From Porodaedalea pini (Eukaryota > Basidiomycota > Agaricomycetes > Hymenochaetales > Hymenochaetaceae), in NCBI GenBank assembly GCA_002794775.1, contig NBAY01000016.1:558001-622000 (forward strand): DNA of 64,000 nucleotides, written 5' to 3'. Position numbers and translations under genes: made by a program. This document shows positions 43,778 through 56,800 of this stretch, piece after piece (positions within the stretch are counted from its first letter, which is position 1; every line of letters starts with the position of its first letter). The notes under the pieces are model-generated. The model had not been told where the DNA came from. It saw nothing but the letters and a program-made list of their open reading frames with translations, and made no database searches.

Positions 43778-46700
43778 TCATCTCTTTGCAAGAAAGCCAC
43801 GTAAAAATCGTCTACGCTTTTTATTATCATCACATACGTTGGGCGCACCAACCAAGTCTCCTTTGTTTTCAAAATTTCCCATTACCCGCGGGAGACACCC
43901 GCTCTCGTCCAATGAGTTACCCTTGTCCAGACTCGCACTTCGCCTGGTATTAGTCAATGTGAGAGGCAGGTGCGTCTGTATGCTACCTGAACCAGAGGAA
44001 TCCCGGGGTACGCTCTCGATTACCGGGCTAGATGACAAGGGCGGATCATTTGCATCAGGCTCCATAGAATCTCCCCATGGACGTTCGGTATCGGGAGTGG
44101 ACGGAGCAGTGGTTGGCCGAGCTATCCGCGTATTCAGGCGCTTTTTCCCGGCACGTTTGGAACCCTCATCCAAGCCGACCGGAGAGTTTTGGGGTGAGTC
44201 GACTTGAGAGTAGGTCTGCTGATGGGGAGGATTCATGTGTATGATGGATTGCGATTGAGCTCCGTGTGTGCGCGGACGGAGTTGACTGACGTATTTTAAC
44301 GCTATGCCTTCAACTTCTAAGCAACTCTTCGTAAACAGCCATAAAGACTCGCTATAGTGGGAGGGCCCTTTGGTCCGCTGATATCTTGTGTTCCGCACGA
44401 CAGCAGATGTCAGCACCGCAAGGTGCCTAGGAATGTCTAGAAGATGCGGAAGGAATAAGAGGGCTTCGCGATGAAGGGTAGGCATCGTTGACTTCCGTTC
44501 TCGAAGAGCGTTCATGACATAAATACGATCGTGTTTGTCCGCATTGGATGGCGACGTGGATTTGAATTGCTCGGGAGACGGTGTCGATACCTCTTTGATG
44601 TAGTCAATCATGGCAGGCAGACTGTCCCGCATAAAGAGTTTTAGTCCTCGCATGAACTCCTCCTTCTGCACAGTCTATACATCGTCTCAAAAATTAGTTA
44701 GGTGGAGATAGATGAGTATCTAAGAACACGGACCGGATTCAGGTTTGCAAGGCTCTGCAATACTTTTGCAATCAGAGTCAGCGACCGCTGAACCGGCGCG
44801 GAAGGCATACCTGGATAGATAGCTTCATTAGATTATGCGACAACTTTAGATGAAGCACCTGCCATGACATAATCCGAAGAGATGAGGGTGTAGTATAGAA
44901 GGGACAATGAAACGTAGAAAGCAAAAGGCAGAGACGCTCTGCCATCGCATGTCGCGATTTCCACTCTCGAATCTCTTTTCAACTAACTGACGAATATGCT
45001 GAAAAAGTTGCCGTAGTTCCCTGTGTAAAAGTGAGTGGAGGTTTCGTTATATACATAGGAAATGCGTACTGGGGACACTCCTCTCGAACGGAGTAGATGT
45101 GGTTCCAAAATTCGTTGCACCAAAAGACTAGAAGATCGACATTCCTTTCCTGATCCTTCAGACCCCTTCCGCTTCTTACCGGGTCGACTTCGATCACCAC
45201 CTTTTCAGAAACAAGACGCCGGACGACTGGTCCTACGCTAGCCTCAAGAAAGGATTTGCCAAACCAATTCATCGCAAGCTCCATGGTTTTTGTAAGAACA
45301 GAATTACCGCGGAATAAAGTATTTTGAGCTGACGAAGAAAAGCCGAAATTGAGATATAAACCCTCACAAAGTAGACTGAAACATCACTCACTGCTTGATG
45401 TGCCCCCAACCTCTCGTTCTGCTAGTTCAAAGAGATCGCGCATGAGGACATTTCTGACAACTGCTATGGCTAGAACATGCTCTGCGATATGTTCTAGCTT
45501 CAGCTCCTGTTCCAAGTCATTGAGAAGATCAAGAAGATTCCCTCTTGACATACACTGCCAGAAAGAAACAAGAAATCATGTAGCTGCATCGAGAGAATGT
45601 CGATAAGCTCTTACCTGGAGAACAGATGAGTATGCCGAGGTCGGGAGTACAATCTCCCTAGAGAAACGTCAGAAATAGTTTAACGGAAGAGCATCGTAAT
45701 CTCACGCACTCATCAACCTTCATCCTAAGGCGAAGTTCTCCGATCTGCGTACCGCTAACAGACTGTTTGGTTGAGATTACCGGAAACCATCCCTCAATCA
45801 CTTCACCCCTTCGGAAGTTTCCAAGAGCGATTTGAATTGTACCTAGTAGTTGCGGCTTGAAGACCCTCTTCTCGCGATACACATGTACTAAGAGATCACC
45901 GAAGGGGGGCAAATCGCTGAAAATAAACTGTTCATGCCACTCGGGCGAGCCCAAGCTCTTCTTTACTGTTGTACGACCACACAGCGCATCGCTTACGTAG
46001 ACCTCGCAGGAAACTTCCATGTCGACGCCGTCGTTCGCTCCGTCGAAGTCTGAAGACATCGGACTCGAGGTCAGCTCACTGGGCGATTTCGATGAGCCAA
46101 GATTTCGGGCTTGATTGATTTCCAGCTGAATTTGCCGCCACATGCGGTACAACCCGCCGTCGCTCGGAGCGTAGCTCCTTCCATAGATCTCGGCCACGGC
46201 ATAAGAGCGAAGAAGGGCGATCCATGTATTGATTGAATCAGAGCTCGGAAATTTTATGTATACGATTTCCTCCGTGTTCTGGTCAAGCCACCGCTGACCG
46301 CTTGCAGAGAAATCTACATCAGCAGGCATGGTCAGTAAAGTGCTTGAATAAAATCACGTACGGCTTCACATGGATCCCAAGACAATCATTCCGAAAGAAC
46401 AATGAACGGTCTGCTGGTTTTATATCTGTGCAGCGCAATAAATGCACGTATATTGAATATTGCAAAATAGTCTCCTGCGCCATAAAGCTTATCATCAGAA
46501 GACCCGAGGATGTGATTGAGGGCCCACCTCGACGTAGATATTAAGGGTACAACGATCATGTTCTTCAAGCAATTTACAGCGAGCAGGCCTCCAGCTCCCG
46601 TTCGCGGTCGTGCTGTTCACATGGCTTCGAAACCAGCTGGGCTTCTCTGAACTCGTCCCGGCCACGTTAGAATGCTCAATTACTGGTTAAAGACAGGGAC

Positions 46701-46992
46701 GGACGTGCCTCTGATTTTCCGCTCATCACCGCTCAGGACCGCGCCAATGGAGTCTCTCTTCTCTGACACTTTGCGCGGAAGATGAGGCTGAGGCCGCGGG
46801 TCGCAGTCAGGAGGCCATCTTAGAACGACAGGAACTTCGATGAGCGCTTACCTTGCGCGCCGATGTGTTTGCAACCTTCGCCGGCACCCACAGCTCGATC
46901 GAGGCCATGAACTCGCGCGAGTCCGCATTCTGCCACGACGAGTCCTCGTACCACGAGTCGGAGAAGACGAGGTCGCTGCCGCTGGCGGCCAT
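43778..46992 (-). CDS. PH-C2-RasGAP protein
   Basis: The protein has 884 residues in 11 exons: 46852-46992, 46684-46787, 46528-46636, 46362-46474, 45710-46300, 45615-45657, 45392-45554, 45070-45328, 44863-45020, 44734-44810, 43778-44674. All phases agree. A PH-like region (about 85-200; SWRPARCKLLEEHD, IYIKF-like strands), a C2 domain (about 210-335) and a RasGAP domain follow, with the arginine finger in TLFRGNS near residue 427 and FLRF near 545. The tail is Ser/Pro-rich with a basic end (KKRRRFLRGFLAKR). It should speed GTP hydrolysis by a Ras-family GTPase at membranes; Bud2-like proteins have a similar order. The intron at 44811-44862 appears to use a GC donor. The start at 46992 is the only ATG before DLVFSDSW. 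Confidence 0.87.
44811..44862 (-). other. Candidate GC-AG intron in RasGAP gene
   Basis: The donor reads G|GCAGGT and the acceptor ATCCAG. Using it gives FGLCHGMPSAPVQR, which fits the usual spacing of the RasGAP core. A GT donor four bases upstream (T|GTCATG) would also keep frame but drops two residues. Confidence 0.6.
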
Positions 46993-47608
46993 TGAGTGGG
47001 CGGCCGAGATGGCAGTTGGGGTCAAGGTTGGTGGTTCAGGCGCACAAGCGCCTACGGGATCACTCACAGTAATTTCAATGGCGACGTATGTCAGGGGCGT
47101 TCTGATCGCCTGGACGACTTCGAGCTCGCGCTGTCAGTGACTGGCAATTACGAGCGTCGCGCAACGTGATGCGCTTGAGACACTCTGAAGACTTATAATG
47201 ACGTGCATACATACTCATTATTCGCAGCCTATTCACTCGGAGAACGAAACTCAAACGCATAAACCCATAACGCTAATTGAAAGCAATAATATATACAGCT
47301 GTATTATGATGTATGGTAGCTGTTGGATGATGGGAGCAAGCGAACAATGAGCGGCGCTGGTCCCCTATGCCCAAAGGATATATAGAAAATATGCGAAAAG
47401 CACAATAAAGAAAACAGAAGGAAGAAAGGTATCGAGTAAGTGCGAGGCACAACTTCTAGACAACGTTGCCGCCGTAATTGCTACAAGAGTCATCTGTTCG
47501 TCTTTATCATGCAGTGCGCTCATGAAGTGAGAGTACTCTAACATTAATCTCTTTTGCCACTGCCGAAAACGTCAGATACATTCATGCCTTGGCCTCAGAA
47601 ATGCGGAC
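46993..47608. other. Intergenic region, RasGAP promoter side
   Basis: About 615 bp lie between the RasGAP start and the elongase stop, both on the minus strand. It should contain the RasGAP promoter; an additional upstream exon cannot be excluded because a GTGAGT donor-like site lies at about 47062-47067. No other gene was seen. Confidence 0.45.
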
Positions 47609-48826
47609 TCACTTTGCGACACCATTTCCGTTCGCGTTGCCGTTCGCAATCCCGTTCCCGTTGGCGATGGGCTTCTTTGCCTTAATCGGCTTTTTGTATG
47701 TCTGGATGTAGAAGTTGATGAAAAGACCGAGGTAGCTGGTGAGCAACGCGCATCCGAAGACAGCGGCGCCCTCTGTTCCAGCACAAGATCCATACGCAGG
47801 AAGTTTGCCAGCGAAGTAAGTGGAGACGAAATACGAGTAAGCTAAGGTAATAAAAGTTACTCGTTAGTGCACACTAAGTAAAAGATACAGCGATAGACAT
47901 ACTGCCGAAATACACCGCGAAAAGGTCGATTACGAATTGAACAATTTGCATGGCCGTAAGATATTTTTTCCACTGCGTTGGTACTCAGCCTTAGAGACGA
48001 TAAACGGTCTGGAATGAAGATTTACCCAAATACGTGCCCCTCCGGCAGTCGCGTAGTAATAATAATCTGAGATAAAGTGAGTGACGCGTAGCAACAACCA
48101 AAAGTTAGTTTGACTTACACATTAAGACGTGCACGGTAAGGTTGAGCGTGATAGGGACCCAAGACTGAAAGCATATCAGCGACACGTCAACAGAAAAGCA
48201 ATTTCTGGGACATACTACGCTCGTGCGTCCATTAAGCTGCGTGAAGCAGAGCAACGCGGTGGCAGAGTGATGGAAGACGTGGAGGAAAGCTACAATATAT
48301 CTGAGTGTTGGAAAGACGTGAAGTTGGAATGAGAAACGCGTACCCAACGATTTCTTCTTCAATGCAAGGAATACAGTATCTATGAGCTCGACGTATTTGA
48401 TGTAATAGTTGATCATATAGTAGAATTCCAGTCGCTGGAGGCAGACATGTTTAAGCCGCGTCCAAGAAAAAGGATGCCGGATAGAAAATAACGTACGGGA
48501 GTCCAAGCCTCATTGTTGCAGATGCCATAAAATATACCGTGCTTCCACACAATCGGTGCGATTTCCTCCACCGTCAACACGAGCAAAAGCGCGCTGCCCG
48601 CGCTTAAAACGACATTATGCAGCTGAAAGAGGAATTGAAGCTTCAGCGCTGCCTGTGACTTCATGACCTTGCGCAGACTGAAAACGATCGCAAGGTAAGA
48701 GGTGAGAGCAGCGACGACGGAGTTCGGCGTCGATAGCGGGGTCTTTCCAGGAACATAGCTGTTGAGGTGGTGCGGGAGAGTTGGAAGGGGAATGTGCGCG
48801 AGGAGAAAATCTGCGAGGGGGGCCAT
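47609..48826 (-). CDS. Very-long-chain fatty acid elongase (ELO family)
   Basis: The protein has 294 residues in seven exons: 48497-48826, 48344-48434, 48216-48289, 48119-48164, 48026-48066, 47903-47972, 47609-47841. ELO proteins are ER membrane condensing enzymes that add two-carbon units to acyl-CoA for sphingolipids and other lipids. The frame shows the ELO marks: several membrane helices, [15 protein letters not shown], the histidine box HVFHH (144-148), HVLMYYYY and [17 protein letters not shown]. The C-terminus is short and Asn/Gly-rich (IANGNG repeats) after KKPIKAKK. It is of the Elo2/Elo3 general type; chain-length preference cannot be read from sequence by eye. Confidence 0.93.
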
Positions 48827-49113
48827 GGCAAAGGAGAGACGAGTCGACTTTCAAAGAGCGCAAAACGCGAACACGAAGGTTTGTAAAAGCGAAAAATGCC
48901 GGTCGCTTATCATTTCAGGCCGTGATTTACTAACCATCAATCTCGTGAACGCGTGATCCTTACGGACTCACCGGCTTCAAATAATCTTTTATCACGAGCA
49001 CGGGCGAGTCAAGTTCTCTTGAGTATTTTTGAAACTATTCTATAGTCATACATAGGTACACAACTTAGTGGAGCTAAAGAGAAGAAAACAGAGTCCACAA
49101 TCCATAGATACAG

Positions 49114-49567
49114 TCAAGTCATAATGATAACAGGGCCTTCGTCGGTCCTCGCAAGCAACGTCTTCCCATTGTCAGTAGCTTGTGCAGTAGCCAAAAGATC
49201 GTGGTCAATGGACGGCTGTTGCTTGTAAGTTTCAGTAGGGGATATTGAGATGGTGGCGAGATCCATATTCGACGGAGTCAAGCGATAAGTCGCCTGAACC
49301 TAGATATTACAACCAATGTTTAGCAAGGAATCGGTAAGGAAAGTAATTATACTTACGCCATTTGCTCGCAGGAGCTTAAGCAATTCGTGCACGAACACAA
49401 TAGATCGGTTTCGCAGGTCGTGAAGATCGTGAAGATCGAGACCTGTAAATTAATGAGGAAAATTCTCCCGATATGAAGTGAAAATTCTCACAGTGCATAG
49501 GGGATGAGCTCCATGTTGGTATGGTGCAAAGGAGGCGGAGAGCTGGCCGGTCTGCTTTGGCCGTCAT
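49114..49567 (-). CDS. Unknown small protein, 115 residues
   Basis: I do not recognise this protein. Three exons (49492-49567, 49357-49442, 49114-49299) join in frame through two good GT-AG introns (49 and 57 bp, donors GTGAGA and GTAAGT). The middle has an alternating HDLHDLRNRS segment and an amphipathic helix-like VFVHELLKLLRANG; the C-terminus is strand-like (ISISPTETY, TLLARTDEGPVIIMT). No signal peptide or membrane segment was seen. Two strong donors with consistent phase argue for a real gene. It lies on the minus strand between the elongase and VPS13. Confidence 0.6.
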
Positions 49568-49866
49568 TCTTTGGTCGTAAAGAATATTGTTTAGTATTCA
49601 CATGCAACTCAAAGAATAAAATACGCGTTCTCACTGTTTAAAAGGTTGCAGACTGTCCTCAACGGCAGACACCTAACCAGTCAATGTCAATCACACGACG
49701 CCTGAAGTGAAACCACATTGATATTGACCTCTTCCACACGTGTAACACCATGGTGAGTATTCGGGAGCGGGTATGGGAGGCAATCCGATGAAGACGCGAC
49801 AGACACACACATTATGGTTGGTACTGCGGGGGTGGGGATGAGAGAAGTGGGGGTGGGGTCCTAAGT

Positions 49867-50091
49867 TTAAGTCGCTGCGTTTTTAAATGCGGAAGAAGGG
49901 CGCTGCAGCGGCGTGTATATGCGCGTGCCAATGTACGGACCGTAAGCGTCGGACAATACCGGCTTCGATATGAACGAGCCGCAGATGTTCCGCGGTTCCG
50001 TGCCGCGTCGAAAATCGTTCACATAGTTCCGCCAGCGAAGCCCAGGCCTGCAGTTTCCGATATGGGATTGTTTGAGTAATTCAGGAGACAT
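49867..50091 (-). CDS. Possible 74-residue protein
   Basis: This single frame from the ATG at 50089-50091 has plausible composition (GLRWRNYVNDFRRG, YGPYIGTRIYTP) and lacks low-complexity bias. There are no introns, no known motif, and no other support. It could be the last exon of a larger gene or chance. Confidence 0.25.
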   Translation of the reverse strand: MSPELLKQSHIGNCRPGLRWRNYVNDFRRGTEPRNICGSFISKPVLSDAYGPYIGTRIYTPLQRPSSAFKNAAT

Positions 50092-50806
50092 GGATGCATG
50101 ACTATCCTTCTGCAGCGCACAAGAAAGGAGAATGATAGGAAGACATGGACCTGGCAAATAGTTCTCAATGGTAACTTTGCAACTGGGATTGGTACGTCTT
50201 CGACTTCGATTCAGGTTTCAGTTCTCGCGACGAAACCGCTGGAGAGCAGGTGTGTCGTTGCAATGATGCTGAACAACAAAATAGCGGCCAGATCTAGACT
50301 TTCGTCTGAGACGCCTTCTGCCGGACAACGTAAGAGAAAGGACCTACACAGATCCGTATAATGTCTTCACGAGGCGGGACATGTGCTAAGTAGAAGGGCT
50401 ACAGGAGGCCCATTATTATGTGAAAAAAGCAAGAATCTTGACAGATCGGAAAAGATGTGACTTGCGTCGACTACGTCTGCAAAGACTCGCGCCAAGAGAT
50501 GGGTACGATGGCCAGTCATGCCTATCGACAAGCTGGTGCCGAGACTTATTTTGAGAAGAATTGTGTCTGCTGTGTGATCTATGAAGTTCATGATCATATG
50601 CATCGTTCAGAAAGTAATCTCCTAGTTGGGCGCAACACCGCGTTTCCTTTTGGACACACCGATTTAGCGTCGCCGGATGACGTAGTAATCAGGTCCCGGC
50701 CTTGGTGCACGGAAATGCACCACAGACGCGCCTCATCTAGCTCAACTCACAAGTGGAATGACCGCATCCTATCCAACTCAACATCTACCTCAATAACCGA
50801 CTCAAG
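50092..50806. other. VPS13 upstream region
   Basis: About 715 bp lie before the VPS13 start. The last 60 bp are C/A-rich with repeated CTCAA and AACTCA, as in fungal leaders. A 131-codon plus-strand frame overlaps the VPS13 start in another phase and is not supported. Confidence 0.4.
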
Positions 50807-53800
50807 ATGGACATATTCGCTGGTTATGCGAAACCTTGGGTCCACAGGGTGAGCAGCTCTCTCGATGTGGATACAGATGCAGTTCATGCTGACGGTGGCG
50901 GCGCATTAGCTCTTGATGAGCTTCATTGGCTCATACGTGGAAAACTTATCGCCTGAACAGTTGAGTGTCGGTATAAACAATGGTGCGCTATCCTTGTCAG
51001 TCGAGCAAACAACATGAAGCTCAGCACAGCACTGTAGGCAACATAGATCTGCGGGATCTAAAGCTCAAGAAGAGCATACTGGACAAACTTGATCTGCCCT
51101 TCGGGTAGTTGAAGGTTCGTCATATTTTCTGTACTAGGCGTGGATGCCTTCTAACAATCATGCTTGCAGGCCGTATTGGCCGCTTTATGCTCTCCATAAA
51201 CTGGACGAAGAAGGAAACGCCCGTCACGATTGAAATAGAAGATGTGCAGATCCTTATAGCAGCCTCGTCCGCAACCGAGTACAGTCGTGAAGATGAAGAG
51301 AAGAGGGAACAACAACTCAAGTTTGAACGGCTCGACCGAGCGGAGGCGATGCGTATGGGAGAAGCAACAGGTACGAGATTCGTTTCGCGCTCCTCGTCAT
51401 GCGCAACTCTTTTCATGAGACACGATATGTAGACTCCGCCGCATATGGCTCTTCCTATTTCAACTCTGTGATTGCACGAATCGTCAACAATGCTCAAGTG
51501 AAAATCAAAAACGTTCACTTGCGGTACGAAGACAAACAGACCGTTCCTGCGGTGAGTGCCCAGAGCCTTGAATGGAAGACCACATACTTAGCCCCTAGCT
51601 CAGCATCCGTTTGCGGTTGGATTCACATTAGCTAGCCTCTCAGCAGTATCAGTAGATGCAAACTGGCAGCCCAAGTATCTCGATGCCTCTGAGCAGTCTA
51701 TTCATAAAGTATGCATTTTCTTCTGACTGCGTATGCAGCCCCGATACTGAGAGCTCTTAGCTTGTCAGCTTGGACTCCCTCGCAATGTACTTCAATACAG
51801 ACTCCGAAAGCATATCTGGCTTAAGTTACAAAGAGTCAAAGGAGCTCTTCAGAAATCTGGTTCGGGTTTTCGTTTCTTTTGCTACGAGAGTTCCTTTCTC
51901 AATCCAGGTCTAGATCTCATCTGAAGCCCATCCAGTGGAGCACCAGTTCGTTTTAAGGCCTGTCTCTGGTGAAGGACGTGTATGTTATGTGCCATTTATC
52001 TGAAGACGATTTCAGGCTGAAAATTTGAATGGTCCAGATCATTTTGAATAAACAATGGGGCAAGAACGGACAACCGCATTACGACGTGCAGCTGCTTTTC
52101 AACGAGCTAGGATTTACTTTGGACAATCACCAGTACAGGGACGTCATCTCATTAGCAGACGAGTATCACATTTTTGCCAGGCAACATAAGGTATACCACT
52201 TCACCCTTTTCACGTTTCGCATGGATAAAATACTTATTTTCGCGAAGTACCGCCGTTATCGTCCAGATGATTCTGAATTCGAGACCGACAAGCCGAAAGC
52301 TTTATGGAAATTTGCAACATCTGCCATCAGAGACGAGGTTCACGACAAAAACGTGAGGTGGACTTGGGATCACTTCCGAATGCGCCGCGACGACCGTCAC
52401 CGGTATGTGGAGCTATTCAAGCAGAAGGAACTTGCAAATAAAAGCGAGGTACGCATCCTCATAGCTTACCTATCTGATTGTTGATTGAGAAAGAAAATGC
52501 ATCGTGAATGCAGGAAATCACGAATGAGTTAGCTGCTTTGGAGAAGAAGCTTTCTTACAACGATATACGGTTCTACCGGTCCATTGCACGCTCACAGCTG
52601 AGGAAGGATAAGAATGCCGCAAAAGAGCTGGAGCAGAACAAGAAAAAACAACAGAGTTGGGGTTCCTGGTTGTGGGGCTCGTCCACTGATGACTCAGCTA
52701 AATCGCTTGATCAGATGACGGACGAGGAGAAGAAAGGTCTGAATGAATTCCTGGACTACGACGAAAAGGCAGAACTCGCCGAATCGTTCGATCCCTCGCG
52801 AGAGACGATCTCCACACGCGTGAAGATGCACCTCAATCAGGGCTCGTTCCGACTGAAAGGAAGCCCGTCGGATGGCTCAAGCGAGATTGTTTCGCTCGTT
52901 TTTGACTCCTTCGAGATGGGAGGTGTCCAGCGCCGCGACAACTTTGAGGCATCGCTGTCGCTGGGCAACTTCCGGGTCTTTGACGGTACAACCACTAACA
53001 CGCTGTACAATCAAATCGTGCATGTCAAGGAAAGCGAAGACCGAAACACCGAGTCCGAGTCCGAGTCCGCGGAAGGTCGAGTCGACGCGCTTGAAAACGC
53101 ATTCTTTTACATGAAGTATGAGTATAAACCACTGGACGACCGTGCCGATAATGGCTTGACCGTTAAGCTACGATCAATGGAGATCCTATACCAGAGGGGT
53201 TATGTTGAGGCCGTTGTTGAGTTCTTTAAGCCTCCGGAAAGCCAGCTGCAATCTGTGGAAGCGCTCTTGGTATGAAGTTCTATCTGGTCGAGTTATGCTT
53301 TTCTCACACTTTTCTGTAGAACGTGGCGGGGGAGACTCTGGAAGGAATCCAGAAGGAAACTCGTGCTGGATTGGAGTATGCTCTGGAGACTCATAAAACT
53401 GTTGACCTTCGTCTCGATATGCACGCTCCGATCATCATCATCCCAGAAAGGTCGCCTCGTTCCTCTAATTTATCTCATTGAGGTGTACTGATGAGGTCTT
53501 ATGCAGTGTTACGTCGGAGCATTGCAACCACCTAGTGATTGATGCTGGACGCGTGCTCGTGGAGAGCGCTTTGGCTGATAAAGCCACCCTTCGAGAGATA
53601 GAAAAGAAACGGAAGACCCAGTATACAGACGACGATTACAAGCAGCTGGAGTCGCTGATGTACGACAACTACTCGGTGAAGCTGATTGCTGCACAGGTAT
53701 AGTTTGTTCATTCCAACTCAAAACGCTTGTCTGATCCTTCCCTAGTTTGTTATCGGTGACAGCCTTGATGCCTGCCGCGTTGCTCTTCAATCAGAGGAGC

Positions 53801-56800
53801 CTGACCCCAGGCTGCATCTCTTGGAACGCGTCAATATCGATTTACTGGCACAGAATTCTATTGTTCCTTCAGCACGCAGCTTAGCACGCTTGAAGATGTC
53901 CGGCAGACTTCCCAACCTTCATGTCAAATTTTCGGATAGCAAGTACAAGACGCTCATGCGCTTGCTCGACGTCACTTTACCTCGACTCGGGGATGACTCG
54001 AAGGATAAAGTTGCATTCCAGCCGGCCGGCCAGATAAAACCAGCCCTTCAGCCTCCTGTGAATCTGTTTGGAGCCGGACAAGCAGAGTATGTTGTAGACG
54101 ATGCATCTATCAGGGAGCCGATAGAAGAAGCAGAGACACCGAGTGTGGCGACTAAAGAGGTGAGGATCACTGACTTCATATCGGAATGGACCGAAGTTCT
54201 CTGTTAACAAAGCGAATTCCTCAGCTCTCAGATATTCGGCAACATCAGTTCGAACTTTCGTTCCAAGTTGACTCGCTCCAAGCAACGATGTCGCGTACTG
54301 CAGAGGATGGCTCTGAGAGAGCCTTGGGGAACCTCGCCTTGGATCGATTCCTGCTCAAATTTGTTATGGCCAAATACGAAATGAAAGTTGACATTGACCT
54401 CAAGTGAGAGTCTGAATGACGGTTGTGGCTTCGGGTATGACTTACATATGAACTAGGGCCATCGACTTGAAGAGTACGCCTCCGGGCTTGGATCCGCTTC
54501 TCCTCGTCTCGACAGAGTCTGATGCTTCTGAAGGCGCAAATCTAATGAACGTCGCTTACCGCCGTGCTCAGAAAGCATCCCCGGACTTCATGTCCGTGTA
54601 TGAAGGCTATGACCAGTCTGTTGACATCAAACTAACGACATTTGTGTTGCGAGCTGTGCCAGAGCATGTCCTTTCGCTCTATGACTACATTATGTCGACT
54701 TTCGTGCCGAGTAAAAATGGCAATGCTGCTCAGAAAGTAGAAGGATCATTTGCAGATGAATCTCCGCCTGCAGGGGAGCAACCACCCTCTCAACAGCCTA
54801 CCGATCGGATACGGGTGCGATCCAATATGGCCAGATTCCAAGGTCAGAGCTTCGTACCTTTGGAGGGATATATACTCAACGATGTACCTTCTAGTTCTGT
54901 TTCTCGATAATGCCGCGAGCGTGGCTACTTTGTCACTCTCGACAGCTAACGTTGACGTTGACCTGGGTGAAAATGGGATGGTCGTCATCGTTCGTCTTGG
55001 AAAACTTCAGCTTACAGACGACTCGTCTATACAAACGAAGTCTCCAGAATTTAAGCATCTACTCTCAATTGAAGGAGATGATCTGGCTGAACTACGATAC
55101 GAGACGTTCAGCGCAGCGGAATCTATGCAGAAAGGCATTAATTCATCAGTCAACTTAGCGACTGGCTCGCTGAAGCTTCATTTCCTCGACGCTCCTCTGA
55201 ACAGCATGTATCTCTTCTTGACGAAGTTCGCTCGTCTCAAGGGACTTTATGATGCGGCTACTGAAGCGGCGGCCCAGCAAGCAGCAAAGGTGGAGCGAAT
55301 GGCCTTCCAGTTGAGCGTCCGGTCGCCCATAGTAATCTTCCCGGTCGACCCGACTCGACTCGACGATGTGTTTATCCTGAAGCTCGGAGAACTCTCGGCT
55401 CAGAATAAATATGACAACCTCTTGCAGCTTATTTCAGGAAGCCTCAGTGGGATTCAACTAGCTTCTTTGTTCTATGGAGAGGGCAAAGCTCGATTGAATA
55501 TTATTGACGATGTCAATGTCTCTACGGAAGTGGCGCAGATGGGAGCTGCCGGTCACGACCAGAAAGCCGATGTGCCAGAGTTCAAGGTGCGAATTCTTGA
55601 ATGTGTTGTCTAACAGTCATTAAAATTTTAGAATGCAGGTTAAGGTAAACATATCAGACGTCAACCTTCAGCTGACAGAACAGCAATACTGTCGGCTCAT
55701 CGTACTCTCGCGGACAGTACCGGCTGTATTCGCCGGCCCCCACAGGGCGAAATAGAGGCGCCCAAACCTCATGAGCAGTCCCGGGAGGCACAGACCGAGG
55801 CACAGACTGATCTGTTGCCTGAGCTTAGTCCGACGCAGCCTTCCTCTGGGCAACTATTACTGAAGAAGCTCGACCTCGCCGTATCGATGCAAATAGTTAA
55901 GCTGCACTTGTACGGCCTAGGTGCAGCCTCCGAAGGAGATCTAAAGGCCCACGGCATTGCTAGATTCGCACTTTCTGGTACGACAATGACCCTGGATATG
56001 CGTACGAATGGCGCGCTGCAAAGCCAGCTTTGGATCAAGTCCTTCACTATGAACAACACTAAACCTGGTCCCACCAAGTTTAGAGAAATCATTCCTGCTG
56101 CCGACCATGGCCGCGATCAGTTCCACTGTCTCTTCACGTCATCCGGAGGGTCGGACGCGACGTCGCAAGTTGTAGCTACCATCGACTCTCCGCATATCGT
56201 ATTCTCCGTCGAGCCCATCTTTGCTCTGTCCAATTTCTTCTTAAGCGCGTTCAAATCGGAAACGAGCGGTCCAGCCGATGCGCCTGAATCATCAACAGAC
56301 ATTGTAAAGCCCGCGGACAGCAATTCTTCCAAGCCGCCGCTGCTAAGCTTCCGCTTTGATCTTCACGATGCGCTTGTCAGCTTATTAGAGGATGATCAAA
56401 GAAGCGACACGCAGGCCATCAGACTTTCGCTGGCTCGTCTTTCACTCTCGAAACAGGTCTGAACTGCCTTTCTTTTGATATGCTCATAGCTGATATGATT
56501 GTTTTAGAATGCTTTAGTACTAGACATCTCTCGTCTGGGAATGTCTCTCACACGCATGAGCAAGCAAGCAGATTCAGTCCGATTCCTGGACGATGTCGAC
56601 ATCAAAGTAGCTTCGGAGTCCCGATCTGAATGGAACAAACAGTTCACAGGAATCAATATAGCTGTGGAACAAGAGTTCGTCTTCAGGACGTCATATCGCG
56701 ACATATTGCTCATCACGTCGATCGCCAACAAAGCCATTGCTCTCTTCTCCAATTCAGGCGAGACAAACACTAAAGTGAATAAACAAGCTGCATTTGATAA

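Noticed and set aside
46807..47067. Longer RasGAP N-terminus starting at 47067
   Set aside because: It begins with GTG, and GTGAGT at that spot looks like a splice donor; the ATG at 46992 gives a clean start directly before the conserved part.
50457..50852. 131-codon plus-strand frame before VPS13
   Set aside because: It has no recognisable motif, overlaps the VPS13 first exon in another phase, and its composition looks random.
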